From the NCBI GenBank assembly GCA_964604675.1, contig CAZSAT010000091.1:1-27848 (forward strand): a stretch of DNA of 27,848 nucleotides, read 5' to 3'. Origin of the DNA: CAZSAT01 sp964604675 (GTDB lineage: Bacteria > Myxococcota_A > UBA796 > CAJQPC01). Under the pieces are notes generated by a model. It searched no databases and was not told where the DNA came from. It saw only the letters and a program-made list of their open reading frames with translations. Positions 1-7,677 of this stretch are shown here, one piece after another. The translations under genes were made by a program, and so were the position numbers. Position 1 is the first letter of the stretch, and each line of letters begins with the position of its first letter.

Positions 1-1
1 G

Positions 2-1333
2 AGCGACGGGTCGCACGAGGACTCCGATCCGCCCCACGCGGACACAGACCTGGAGGGCTCCGACCGGGCGCCCGAGGACACCGCCTACCCGCCAGGCCGC
101 GATCCGACGCACACCCTGGACGAGATCGAGGTCGGCCAGCTCCTCGCGGCCGACGCCGGCTGCTCTGGCTACGCCGGCGTCGTGCTTCACGGCACGGACA
201 TCGCCGCCACGTGCGACGGGCTCCTGTTCGTCCGCGACCCCCGCAGCGGGAGCGAGCTCGCGCGTCTGATCGACGGCCCGATCCACTCCCTGGCGAGCTC
301 CGAGGACATCGACGGCGACGGGGAGCTCGACCTGCAGTTCGCGGCGTACGAAGGGTCGGAGAGCGCGGTCTGGGTCGCGTGGGGGCCACTCGAAGGGACG
401 ACGGCGCTCGACGATGTGGCCGCGGTCCGCGTCTACGAGACGAAGGAGTCGGGCTCCCTGGGCTGGGAGCGCGCGACGCTCGAGCACGACGCTGTCGTCG
501 AGCAGTGGGCCGTGACGGGCACCGGACTCTGGTACGAGGGCGACAGCGTGTACCTCTTCGAGGGTGGCACGCGTGCCGAGAGCCTGAGCCTCGACGACGC
601 CGTCGCGAAGGTCGGTCCGGAGGACCACTACATCGGAGCCGAGGGCATCGACGGACGCGGAGATGTGGACGGCGACGGCCACACCGACCTGGTGACGATC
701 GGCACCGGCGCCTCCTACTTCGGCGGCCACGAGATGAAGTACTACAGCGGCGCGACCTCGATCCACTTGGGGCCCTTGCAGGGGAACGTCACGGTGGGCG
801 ACGCTGACGTGTGGATTCCCGCGCCCTACGAGTCGAACGGCTGGCCGATCGACGCGGGGACCACCGGGCGCGACGTGACCGGGGACGGCTACGACGACGT
901 GCTCTTCGGCTACGCCGTCGACGGCGCCTGGCAGACCAAGGTCACCCTCTGCCTCGTGCCCGGGACCTGGAACCTCGACCCGACGCAGTCCCCCTGCCAG
1001 GAAGGAAGCCGCATCGAGGAGCCCGCGGGTGGGACGATCTCGAGCTCTGCCTTCGAGGACATCGACGGCGACGGCCAGGCCGAGATCCTGGTGGGCGGTG
1101 AGAACAGCGAAGGCGCGAGGAGGCTATGGGTGCTCGACGCACTCGAGCTGGAGGGCGTGGCGGACGCCGAGGCAGACGCCCGCTCCGTGGTGTCGCCCGA
1201 GACCTGGGAGAACTTCTCCCCAGGCTCCCTGGTCACCCTCTCCGACGAGCTCGGTCTGCTCGGGGTGGTGCGGGTGTGTACGGCGACCTACGACTGCGAC
1301 GACCTCGCGCTCCTCGACCTCGGCCGGCTCTGA
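2..1333 (+). CDS. FG-GAP/VCBS repeat surface protein, 5' end missing
   Basis: The reading frame is open from base 2, so the true start lies before the window; the GTG at 182 is internal. The first ~45 residues seen are an Asp/Pro/Glu-rich linker of the kind that follows the lipidated cysteine in myxobacterial lipoproteins. The rest carries at least four FG-GAP-type calcium loops: DIDGDGELD, DVDGDGHTD, DVTGDGYDD and DIDGDGQAE. These are followed by hydrophobic strands, as in integrin-alpha-like beta-propellers. A cell-surface or secreted structural/adhesive role is inferred from the family; no catalytic motif is visible. It resembles the complete FG-GAP lipoprotein at 8119-9564 in style but is not a close copy. 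The 3' end (TGA) is followed by a non-coding stem-loop tract. Confidence 0.85.
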   Translation, partial: SDGSHEDSDPPHADTDLEGSDRAPEDTAYPPGRDPTHTLDEIEVGQLLAADAGCSGYAGVVLHGTDIAATCDGLLFVRDPRSGSELARLIDGPIHSLASSEDIDGDGELDLQFAAYEGSESAVWVAWGPLEGTTALDDVAAVRVYETKESGSLGWERATLEHDAVVEQWAVTGTGLWYEGDSVYLFEGGTRAESLSLDDAVAKVGPEDHYIGAEGIDGRGDVDGDGHTDLVTIGTGASYFGGHEMKYYSGATSIHLGPLQGNVTVGDADVWIPAPYESNGWPIDAGTTGRDVTGDGYDDVLFGYAVDGAWQTKVTLCLVPGTWNLDPTQSPCQEGSRIEEPAGGTISSSAFEDIDGDGQAEILVGGENSEGARRLWVLDALELEGVADAEADARSVVSPETWENFSPGSLVTLSDELGLLGVVRVCTATYDCDDLALLDLGRL

Positions 1334-1390
1334 GCCGGGGGGGCCTGGTTTGCCCTGAAGCGGTCACGGCCCTTCCATCGGGCACGCGCC

Positions 1391-1540
1391 TAGTTGAGCG
1401 GTTCGTTAGTAGCGAACCGCTCCCGCGCGGACCGCGCGCGGCGGCCGAAGGCCGGGGGGAGCGCGCCCAGCGCGCGGTGCGGGGCTGGCCCCCGCAGGAG
1501 TCAGTAGTTGAGAGGGCTCGTTACCTACGAGCCTGTCAAC
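1391..1540. repeat. Cluster of stem-loops, REP-like or structured RNA
   Basis: This lies in the 378-base gap 1334-1711, which has no gene of its own. Stem-loops in order: 1396-1422 (10-bp perfect stem GAGCGGTTCG/CGAACCGCTC, loop TTAGTAG), 1442-1454 (CGGCC/GGCCG), 1461-1475 (GCGCGC/GCGCGC), 1478-1496 (TGCGGGG/CCCCGCA) and 1507-1540 (GTTGA...TCAAC outside GGCTCGT/ACGAGCC). The first and last share the lead TAGTTGAG and a TCGTTA loop entry. Their stems differ by a compensating pair (GGTTCG/CGAACC versus GGCTCG/CGAGCC). It could be a REP cluster, a non-coding RNA or terminator debris. Confidence 0.55.
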
Positions 1541-1545
1541 AAGGT

Positions 1546-1678
1546 CGCCGTCACCACCGCTGTCGTCGCTGATCTCTTCGGGGGCGCTCGGGCGTCGCCG
1601 TCGCCGCCTCGACGGTCGTCGTGTCCCGCCCGTCGATGCCGGTTGTCGCGGCCCTCCCCGGTCTCCTCCTCGCCTCCA
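1546..1678 (-). pseudogene. Degenerate copy of the 3' tail of the gene at 2961-4196
   Basis: Read on the minus strand, this stretch aligns base by base with the end of the acidic-tailed gene (about 2981-3122), with several small indels. Shared blocks include CGCGACAAC, TCGACGGGC and GGACACGAC. The copy is frameshifted: it reads as Arg-rich nonsense where the parent encodes an Asp/Glu/Asn-rich tail. No start or intact frame exists, so it is a non-functional remnant. It sits just left of the TonB-C-like gene, mirroring the fragment of that gene found at 4622-4688. Confidence 0.65.
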
Positions 1679-1711
1679 GCACGGGCGCCAGGACGGGCCC
1701 GCCCGCCCCTC

Positions 1712-2677
1712 TCAGAAGGGGTAGCTGAAGCGGGTCGAGGTGCGGACCGCCGTCGGCTCACCGTCGATCATCGGGGGCTCGAAGTGCCGGTCGAGCAGGG
1801 CCTCGTAGCTGATCGGCTGGAGCTTCTCGGGGCACCAGCTGACGTCCGCGTGGAAGGTCTCGCCCTCGGCGTCGATGTAGAGCGTGGCGCGGCAGCTGGG
1901 CTGCTGGCCGGGCTGCAGGTCCCGGGGGTCCTGGCGGTGGAGCGCGAGCGGCGCGAGCGGCGTGAGCTGCTCGAAGGCGAGCCACGGGAGCGTGTCGGGC
2001 TCGGGTGCGTCGCTGGGGTAGCCGGGGAGCGCGGCCTCGACGGCCTCGGGAATCTCCCTCGGCGGAGCGCCGACGAGCCGGAAGAGCACGGGGATTTTCG
2101 TGGTGTAGCGCCTGGCTTCGCCCTCGATCCGCAGGGGTTCGTGGTGCCAGGTCTTCGCCGCTTCGAAGACCGCGCCGCGGACCACCGTCGGACAGGACAC
2201 GAACTCCAGCCATGCCGGGGCGCCGACCTCGTCGACCTCCAGCTGGATGCGGCACTCGATCTCGTGGGCGTCGAGGGCCTTGGCGGCGGCGGGGAAGTGG
2301 GGGTCCCGGAAGCCGGGCTGACGCACGTACGGCATCGTCGGCTCGACGTCGATGGAGGCCTTGCCGCGCCGCGTGCGGCGGAAGCGCACCTCGGTGCCGA
2401 TCAGCCAGGTGCCTCGTTGGTCCTCGACCTCGTAGCGCCAGCTCGGCAGAGTGGTCTGCAAGGCCTCGGCGTACGCCGCCGCGCAGCCGCTGACCTCGGG
2501 TCCGGTCAACCGGCCGTCTTGCGCCAACAGCGCCACCACGAGGCAGCGCTCGTCGACCGGGTGCTCTCCGGGGGGGAACTCCGGCAGCGGCGCTTCGCGC
2601 GGCATGATCGCGTGGGCCTCCGGCAGCTCCTCCCAGTGGGCGGGCGGTGCGGCGAGCGCAGTCGCCAACCAGATCAC
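1712..2677 (-). CDS. Exported protein with three TonB-C-like modules
   Basis: A 321-residue protein starting at a GTG. Residues 1-13 (MIWLATALAAPPA) form a short signal-peptide-like segment with no basic residue. Three modules resemble the TonB C-terminal fold, at about 41-105, 127-202 and 256-321. The middle one is clearest: PHFPAAAKALDAHEIECRIQ, then VDEVGAP, SCPTVVRGAVFEAA and W..EPL, closing on strands ending PVLFRLV. Each module keeps a pair of cysteines (45/65, 142/162, 262/282) that may form a disulfide. There is no cytoplasmic or transmembrane anchor, so it is not a classical energy-transducing TonB; a periplasmic or outer-membrane-associated role is inferred. A 67-bp near copy of its 3' third lies at 4622-4688. 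Confidence 0.75.
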   Translation of the reverse strand: MIWLATALAAPPAHWEELPEAHAIMPREAPLPEFPPGEHPVDERCLVVALLAQDGRLTGPEVSGCAAAYAEALQTTLPSWRYEVEDQRGTWLIGTEVRFRRTRRGKASIDVEPTMPYVRQPGFRDPHFPAAAKALDAHEIECRIQLEVDEVGAPAWLEFVSCPTVVRGAVFEAAKTWHHEPLRIEGEARRYTTKIPVLFRLVGAPPREIPEAVEAALPGYPSDAPEPDTLPWLAFEQLTPLAPLALHRQDPRDLQPGQQPSCRATLYIDAEGETFHADVSWCPEKLQPISYEALLDRHFEPPMIDGEPTAVRTSTRFSYPF

Positions 2678-2786
2678 GAGCCCTGCGCTTCACGGGTCCG
2701 CGCCCGCATGCCGCCCAGGAAGATGACCTGCCTGGCCACCGGGAGGTCGCCCTGAAGGTGGGGGTCGGGATCGTGCCGCTGAACTG

Positions 2787-2819
2787 GCCTCACACGGTGA
2801 TTCTCGCACGATGTGAGGC
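2787..2819. other. 8-bp inverted repeat upstream of the TonB-C-like gene
   Basis: GCCTCACA (2787-2794) and TGTGAGGC (2812-2819) are perfect inverted repeats with a 17-base spacer. They lie about 110 bases upstream of the GTG start at 2677, in the 283-base gap between the two minus-strand genes. The spacing would suit an operator for a dimeric regulator or an mRNA leader hairpin. No promoter hexamers are convincing. Confidence 0.35.
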
Positions 2820-2875
2820 AGCTCGACGGGGTGTTCCGGGCGCTTGGGCGGGGCGCGGTCGGAGCAGGACAGAAA

Positions 2876-2952
2876 GGAGGGAACCGAGCACGCGCACCTC
2901 CGTGGTCGTCCCACCACGGTGGCGGGGTGCAGCACGGTGCCCGGTTCCCTCC
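2876..2952 (-). terminator. Nested long hairpin after the acidic-tailed gene
   Basis: GGAGGGAACCGAGCAC (2876-2891) and GTGCCCGGTTCCCTCC (2937-2952) pair over 16 bases with one mismatch. Inside them CCGTGGT (2900-2906) and ACCACGG (2913-2919) form a second stem. On the minus strand it begins 8 bases after the stop codon of the gene ending at 2961, and the outer arm is followed by TTTCT. Position and shape fit a factor-independent terminator, although the T-tract is short. Confidence 0.6.
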
Positions 2953-2960
2953 ACCGGCAG

Positions 2961-4196
2961 CTACTCCGTCGGGCACTCGTCGTCGTCACCTCCGCTGTTG
3001 TCGTTGCCCTCTTCGCGATCGCTCAGGCCGTCGTCGTTGGAGCCGTTTCCGCCCTCGACGGCGGTCGTGTCCTGCCCGTCGACGCCGTTGTCGCGGTCCT
3101 CCTCCGCCTCGTCGTCGTCGCCCTCGGGGTCGTCCTCGGGGTCGCCGTTGGACACGTCGGGGGGATCGCCGTTCTCCGGCTTGAAGGCGAACTTGCCCCA
3201 GGTCAGGAAGGACGCCGGGCAGTTGGTCGCGTCCGCGCCTTCGACCTCGGCCGTGGCCCCCAGGGTGAGCTTGAAGGTCAGGCCGCCGCCTGCGCTGCCC
3301 AGCTTGTTCTCCAGCCCGGCCGTGGGCTCGGCGGTGCCCTCGGCGCTGCTGCCGAACTCCGCGCCCACGGTCAGGGCGCCGCCGCCCTCGGTGTTGTCGA
3401 CGCAGGGGCAGGCCTTGTTGACCTGGGCGAAGCTGGTGACCTCCTGGGCCTCGCAGTCCTCACAGGTCGGCTCGAGGCCGCAGGTGACGTAGCCGATGTC
3501 CACCATGTCCCCCACGACGATCACCGACATGCCCTGAGCGATGGCGTCCTCCATCATCGCCAGGAGCCACGCGTTGTACTCGGCAGCGGTCATGTCGGCC
3601 TCGGCCTCGGGCCAGCCGAAGCCGGGGAGCTCGATCAGGTCGAAGTCGTCCTCGCCGCGCGGGTCGTAGCCGGTGTCGAAGTCCGCATCACGGAGCGGCA
3701 GCGTCGACCCGGCCGGGACGAAAGGGGTGGTGTCGGCCACCCGCATCGCGAAGGACATGCACCCGTACCCCAGCTCCGCCGCCTCGGGCAGGTACCAGCG
3801 CACGAAGGTGTGACCGTCGTCGTTGGTGAGGGTGTTCGGCTCGCCGTCGCCGTCGGTGTCGCGGATCGCCAGCTCCAGCGGGGTGTCGCCCACCCACAGG
3901 ATCACGCGGGTGTTCCACACATCCTCGTAGCCGCCGCCGAGGATCTCCAGCCGCCCTTGGCGCGGGTCGACGTACCCGAGCTGCACCCCGGCCTCCGTCG
4001 CAGCAGCGTCGAGCGCCTGGTAGCTCGCCTCCGACTCCTCGTCGGAGATCGAGCTCAGCCTCTCCGCTCCCTCTGCGAGCCGGGCCTGGTGCTCCTCGGT
4101 GACGAGGGCTTCGCGTTCTGCGTGCTGCTCGGGCAACACGGTGGAGTCCATGACGGACTCCTGCGCCAGGACGGCGCTGAACAGGATCGAGAACAT
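2961..4196 (-). CDS. Exported protein of unknown function with acidic C-terminal tail
   Basis: A 411-residue protein. I place the start at ATG 4196 (MFSILFSAVLAQES) because AGAAGAGG lies 5 bases upstream and a signal peptide begins there; an upstream ATG at 4235 would add 13 polar residues. The start lacks basic residues. A helical, Glu/Gln-rich segment (20-70) precedes a mixed domain (75-240) with one calcium-loop-like DTDGDGEPN (113-121). A cysteine cluster follows (C239, C245, C248, C263, C265) that may bind metal or form disulfides. Residues 342-411 are a disordered Asp/Glu/Asn/Gly tail ending DDDECPTE. I do not recognise the family. It is the upstream neighbour of the TonB-C-like gene on the same strand; a hairpin terminator lies between them. 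Part of its tail is duplicated at 1546-1678. Confidence 0.75.
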   Translation of the reverse strand: MFSILFSAVLAQESVMDSTVLPEQHAEREALVTEEHQARLAEGAERLSSISDEESEASYQALDAAATEAGVQLGYVDPRQGRLEILGGGYEDVWNTRVILWVGDTPLELAIRDTDGDGEPNTLTNDDGHTFVRWYLPEAAELGYGCMSFAMRVADTTPFVPAGSTLPLRDADFDTGYDPRGEDDFDLIELPGFGWPEAEADMTAAEYNAWLLAMMEDAIAQGMSVIVVGDMVDIGYVTCGLEPTCEDCEAQEVTSFAQVNKACPCVDNTEGGGALTVGAEFGSSAEGTAEPTAGLENKLGSAGGGLTFKLTLGATAEVEGADATNCPASFLTWGKFAFKPENGDPPDVSNGDPEDDPEGDDDEAEEDRDNGVDGQDTTAVEGGNGSNDDGLSDREEGNDNSGGDDDECPTE

Positions 4197-4352
4197 CTGT
4201 ACCTCTTCTGGTGGGTTGTGGGGTGTGGCGCACATGGCTCACAGGGCGGTGCGATGCGTCCGCCGTGCCACCCTCATCGAGTCGTGATTTCATGCACTTG
4301 CAGCCGGAGTGGGTGTCGAAAGCTGACACCCTCCTTCGACACCTTCGACACC

Positions 4353-4392
4353 CCCTGCACGGGCGGCTGGAGACGGTCGACCCGTGCACGGG
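4353..4392. repeat. GTGCAC-centred palindromes
   Basis: CCCTGCACGGG (4353-4363) and the perfect 12-bp palindrome CCCGTGCACGGG (4381-4392) are 28 bases apart. TGCACGGG of the first can also pair with CCCGTGCA of the second. The same palindrome recurs at 21511-21522 and, shortened to 11 bp, at 21576-21586. Confidence 0.4.
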
Positions 4393-4621
4393 TGGCCCTT
4401 GACCCCGGACGGCGATGGGCCCCTGCGTCCTCCATGGCTGGATCCAGAGGCGTTCGAGCGGGCAAGACAGGCGGCTGGAGGGTCGTCCGGCGCGCATGTG
4501 GTCTCCGACCTCACCCTCCAGGCCGCGGCTGTTTACCCCGCAGTGGCAGCGGTCCGGCGGTCGACTCAAGCTGGCGGCGGGTTCGTCCAGCTGATCCCAG
4601 CGGGGGCCAGAGCTTGTTGAC

Positions 4622-4688
4622 GTGTGCGCGACTGGCGCGTGCGGTGTGAGGTGCTCGAAGGCGAGCCACGGGAGGGTGTCGGGCTCGG
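4622..4688 (-). pseudogene. Fragment copied from the TonB-C-like gene
   Basis: Bases 4622-4688 match 1938-2004 of the TonB-C-like gene at 58 of 67 positions without gaps; the core 4651-4688 matches at 36 of 38. On the minus strand both encode EPDTLPWLAFE, so the frame is kept locally. Similarity ends abruptly on both sides and no start or module surrounds it. It is a truncated duplicate. Together with the tail scrap at 1546-1678 it brackets the two intact genes. Confidence 0.7.
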
Positions 4689-4753
4689 CGTGATGGGCGT
4701 CCCGCGGCTTCGCCACCCTTCGAGTCGCCGATCGAGCCGACCGCTCCCCTCGG

Positions 4754-4935
4754 CCGGAAGCACCGGGAAACCACGCTCGGGCGCTGAGAACGGTCAGGAA
4801 GCCACGTTTTCGGCGGAGCGAGCGCCCAAGCTGGCCGGATCCGGCTGGTTCGGGCCCGATCCCGGGTCCAAACCGCAACAAACGTGGTTTCGCGACCGTT
4901 CCCAATGGGTCGCCGTGGCTTCCGGGTGGTTCCGC
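4754..4935. repeat. Large imperfect inverted repeat with four GAARCCACG boxes
   Basis: The 49-base arms 4761-4809 and 4880-4928 align ungapped as inverted repeats at 35 of 49 positions, and weaker matching continues outward. Each arm contains two copies of GAARCCACG in direct orientation (arm 1: 4768-4776 and 4798-4806), plus a shared GAACGGTC between them. The arms thus form a symmetric four-box array around a 70-base spacer. No gene is inside. It could be a MITE or REPIN-like element, a multi-site operator, or a fossil of a palindromic duplication. Confidence 0.55.
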
Positions 4936-5214
4936 GCTCCGGTGCTCGAGACGAAAGCACCGCTCGAGGCGTCAGCTGCGGGCGTGGTCATCGATCGGCA
5001 CCTCCGACCGCAAGGGGCTCGCGCTCGCGGCCGCCGGCTCGGGCCGCGGTGGCGAGGCGCCCCGCGGTCACACTCGACGCTGTGCGCGACCGGACCGCCT
5101 ACGCGTCGTCGTCCTCGGCATGGTGCTCCTCGCCCTCGTCCCCGAAGCCCGGGGAGCCGAGCCGGCCTCCGACGAGCGACCTCCGACCCCCGTTCCGAGC
5201 CGCGCGACGCGCTT

Positions 5215-5853
5215 TCAACCGCCGAGCACCCCGAGCACCTCGCGCGCCGCCGCCGCCTCGTCGTCGCGCACCCGCACCTTGAGCGCACAGACCACCGCCC
5301 GCCGTGCGGCGACGCCCGCCGGCCAGTTCGTCGGGTAGCCCTGGTCGCAGTCCGGGCGCCCTTCCTCGCTCTGCTTGATCGAGCGGCACAGCAGGTCGAC
5401 GACCTCCAGCATCAGCGGCCAGCCCTGGCCGGGAGGCGGGCACATGTCCTCGTCCCACATCTGCTGCTGCCGGCTCTCGTCGACGCAGCGGGTCACCGCC
5501 GACAGGCTCGCTGGCCCGGGCTGCTCGAGCCAGGCCTGCACGCGATCGAGCTGGACCAGCGCGGTCGGGTCGTGGCCGAGGTCTTCGAACAGCCCCAGGC
5601 CGTAGTCGCGGGCTTCCACGAGGCCCTGCTCCAGCGCGAAGGGGTGCACGTGCCGGGCGCAGGCCAGCACCGCCCGGGCGCGCGCCTCCGGCCCCAGGTC
5701 GAGCGCGTCGAACACCGTCTCCACGGCGCGCTCGTACACGGTGACGCTGTGCTCCCACCAGGCAAACGACCGGGCGTCCGCGGCCTCGACGGCGGCCTCG
5801 AAGTCCGCCTGGGACCAGAGAGAGCGGTCCGTGCCGTCGCTACTCGCGTTCAT
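5215..5853 (-). CDS. Helical cytoplasmic protein of unknown function
   Basis: A 212-residue protein. ATG 5853 is chosen because the 26 codons upstream are Gly/Arg-rich and atypical; no strong ribosome binding site is visible. It is almost entirely helical, with no signal peptide or membrane segment. Notable strings are ACARHVHPFA, LDRVQAWLEQP and RRAVVCALKVRVRDDEAAAA, the last being a typical closing helix. The combination of CARH, a short LxxVxxWL helix and a C-terminal Ala-rich helix faintly recalls Imm5-type putative immunity proteins. I cannot establish homology, and no toxin gene is adjacent. It is divergently transcribed from the SDR gene across a 127-base gap. Confidence 0.7.
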   Translation of the reverse strand: MNASSDGTDRSLWSQADFEAAVEAADARSFAWWEHSVTVYERAVETVFDALDLGPEARARAVLACARHVHPFALEQGLVEARDYGLGLFEDLGHDPTALVQLDRVQAWLEQPGPASLSAVTRCVDESRQQQMWDEDMCPPPGQGWPLMLEVVDLLCRSIKQSEEGRPDCDQGYPTNWPAGVAARRAVVCALKVRVRDDEAAAAREVLGVLGG

Positions 5854-5980
5854 GGCCCCATCGTAACCGAATGGCGCCCCAGACTCGCCCAGCGCCAGCC
5901 TACCCCGACGGCTCGCGCCGCCACCCACCACGAGGGGCCGCCCGCGAGCAAGAACCCCACCACCCGGCTACGCCAGGACC

Positions 5981-6805
5981 ATGATCGTCCTCGTCACCGG
6001 CTGCCGCTCCGGCTTCGGCCTGCTCATCGCCGTGTCCGCCGCCCGCGCGGGCCACACCGTGTACGCCGGCCTCCGCGACCTCACCACCGCGTCGGCGCTC
6101 GTCGAAGCCGCCGGCGATCTCGACGTGCGTCCGGTGCAGCTCGACGTCACCTCGCCCTCGGAGCGCGCCGAGGTCGTCGCCGCCATCACCGCGGAGCACG
6201 GCCGCGTCGACGTGCTCGTCAACAACGCCGGCATCGCGGTGGGCGGGCCGCTCGAGGAGCAGTCCGAGGCCGAGCTGCGCCGGGTGTTCGAGGTCAACTT
6301 CTTCGGACTCTGGGAGCTCACCCGCCTGGTGCTGCCCGGCATGAGGGACGAGCGGTCCGGCCTGATCGTGAACGTCACCAGCATGGCCGGGCGGATGGCC
6401 CTCCCCTGCCTGGGCTCCTACGCCGCCTCCAAGCACGCGGTGAAGGGCCTCACGGAGGCGCTGCGCATGGAGCTCGACGGGCTGGGCGTGCGCGTCACCA
6501 ACGTCGAGCCCGGGCCCTACGCCACCGACATCTTCGGTCGCAACAAGCGGCTGGCCGAGGACCTCGACGAGGCCGGGCCCTACGCCGACCTCGTCCGGCA
6601 GCTCGACCGGATGAGCGAAGCCGTGCTCACGCGGTCGGGCGACCCGCAAGACGTCGCCGATCTGGTCGTGCGGCTCATCGACGACCCCGCGCCGGCGCCT
6701 CGCTACGCGCTCGGTCCCACCACCCGCATCCGTCGCTTCCTCCGCTGGGCCACCACCGACGCCACCTTTGAGCGGGTCATCCTCGGCCGCATCCGGGGCA
6801 GCTGA
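5981..6805 (+). CDS. Short-chain dehydrogenase/reductase (SDR)
   Basis: A 274-residue classical SDR, the usual length. The Rossmann nucleotide motif TGCRSGFG is at 6-13, LDVT at 54-57, NNAG at 81-84 and the structural Asn in EVNFFG (N106). The catalytic set is S134 (NVTSMAG), Y147 and K151 (YAASK), and EPGPYAT (176-182) follows. The family catalyses NAD(P)(H)-dependent oxidation or reduction of alcohols and ketones. An Arg just after the second strand (AGLRD, R32) hints at NADP preference. Substrate cannot be read from sequence, although the EPGPYATDI segment and C-terminal extension are usual for the 'SDR family oxidoreductase' group near 17-beta-HSD/retinol-type members. It is probably cytoplasmic. 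No operon partner is obvious; the next gene starts 46 bases downstream. Confidence 0.93.
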   Translation: MIVLVTGCRSGFGLLIAVSAARAGHTVYAGLRDLTTASALVEAAGDLDVRPVQLDVTSPSERAEVVAAITAEHGRVDVLVNNAGIAVGGPLEEQSEAELRRVFEVNFFGLWELTRLVLPGMRDERSGLIVNVTSMAGRMALPCLGSYAASKHAVKGLTEALRMELDGLGVRVTNVEPGPYATDIFGRNKRLAEDLDEAGPYADLVRQLDRMSEAVLTRSGDPQDVADLVVRLIDDPAPAPRYALGPTTRIRRFLRWATTDATFERVILGRIRGS

Positions 6806-6851
6806 GCGCGACGCACGGTGAGGCGCCGCGCCGAGGCGGTACCCTCAGCCG

Positions 6852-7667
6852 ATGATCCTGCTGCTCGCCTGCGCTGTTCCCACCCCGCTCGAAGGCGCGC
6901 TCGAGGTGCTCACCTACAACGTGCACGGCCTGCCGCCCGAGATCACCGGGGACGACACCGGGGCGCGCCTGGAGGCGATCGGCCCAATGCTGGCCGACTA
7001 CGATCTCGTGGGCGTGCAGGAGGACTTCGACGCGGAACGCCACGAGCTCCTGGCCGCGGCCTCCGGTCAGCCGGTCGTGGCCTGGTTCGGTGCGCTCTTG
7101 GAGCCCGAACGCTTCTATGGGTCCGGCCTCGCGGTGCTGACCGGGCTGCCGGCCTCCCAGATCTACGCGGAGCACTTCACAGCCTGCAACGGCACCGTCG
7201 ACGGCGCGTCGGATTGCCTCGCGTCCAAGGGCTTCCAGGTGGTGCGGCTGTCACTGGCCCACGGCGTCGAGCTCGACGTCTACAACACCCACCTCGAGGC
7301 CGGCAGCGGCGAGGACGACAACGCGGCCCGGCAGGCCCACGTCGACCAGCTCGTGGCGAGCCTGAACGGGCGCTCCGAGGGTCGGGCCGTGGTCTTCACG
7401 GGCGACACCAACCTGCACCTGTCCGACCCCGTCGACGCCCCGCTCCTGGACCAGCTCCGAGACGACGCGGGCCTGATCGACGCCTGCGAGAGCGTGGGGT
7501 GCGACGAACCCGATCGGATCGACCGCATCTTCGTGCGGAGCGGCTCCGACCTCGCCCTGGAGGTCGTCGACTGGGCCGTGGACGAGCGCTTCGTCGACGC
7601 CGAGGGCCTGCCGCTGTCGGACCACGACGCGATCCGCGCGACCCTCCGCTGGGAGCGCACCCGCTGA
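6852..7667 (+). CDS. Exported endonuclease/exonuclease/phosphatase-family protein
   Basis: A 271-residue protein with the EEP (DNase I-like / neutral sphingomyelinase-like) motif series: TYNVHGLP (N-terminal Asn), VGVQED (metal-binding Glu), YNTHLEAG (catalytic His), FTGDTNLH (Asp and Asn), DRIDRIFVR and the closing LSDHDAI (Asp-His). All expected catalytic residues are present. The substrate could be nucleic acid, phosphoinositide or sphingomyelin. ATG 6852 is the only start after an in-frame stop at 6819. The protein opens MILLLACAV, so the only possible export signal is extremely short, with a lipobox-like LLAC and no basic residue. A secreted or surface lipoprotein is inferred. Two cysteine pairs late in the protein would suit an extracytoplasmic location. 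Confidence 0.88.
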   Translation: MILLLACAVPTPLEGALEVLTYNVHGLPPEITGDDTGARLEAIGPMLADYDLVGVQEDFDAERHELLAAASGQPVVAWFGALLEPERFYGSGLAVLTGLPASQIYAEHFTACNGTVDGASDCLASKGFQVVRLSLAHGVELDVYNTHLEAGSGEDDNAARQAHVDQLVASLNGRSEGRAVVFTGDTNLHLSDPVDAPLLDQLRDDAGLIDACESVGCDEPDRIDRIFVRSGSDLALEVVDWAVDERFVDAEGLPLSDHDAIRATLRWERTR

Positions 7668-7677
7668 CCCGGCTCGT

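Larger units (their letters stand above)
4197..5214. other. Gene-free, repeat-rich stretch of about 1 kb
   Basis: No frame here has convincing coding character; the long plus-strand frames read as Arg/Pro/Ser-rich shadows. The stretch holds a hairpin GTGTCGAA/TTCGACAC (4313-4342, with TTCGACAC repeated at 4344-4351), GTGCAC-centred palindromes (4353-4392), a scrap of the TonB-C-like gene (4622-4688) and a large inverted repeat (4754-4935). At 5102-5160 the plus strand encodes a signal-peptide-like string (VVVLGMVLLALVPEARGAEP) with no plausible continuation, perhaps a gene relic. The accumulation of scraps suggests a recombination-prone or decaying locus. Confidence 0.6.

Noticed and set aside
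1391..1540. Integron attC site
   Set aside because: GTTGAGC fits the core-site consensus, but the outer complementary ends are ordered GTT...AAC instead of AAC...GTT, and no cassette or integrase is present.
5120..5338. 72-codon plus-strand ORF with a signal-like start (MVLLALVPEARGAEP)
   Set aside because: After the first 25 residues it becomes Ser/Arg/Thr noise antisense to the gene ending at 5215; no ribosome site. At most a relic.
5215..5853. Firm call as an Imm5-type immunity gene
   Set aside because: Only a loose resemblance of helix motifs and no adjacent polymorphic toxin; left as unknown function.
4624..6771. 715-codon plus-strand frame covering 4.6-6.8 kb
   Set aside because: Arg/Pro/His-rich; crosses a gene-free tract, an opposing gene and the SDR gene in the wrong frame. 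No domain recognisable.
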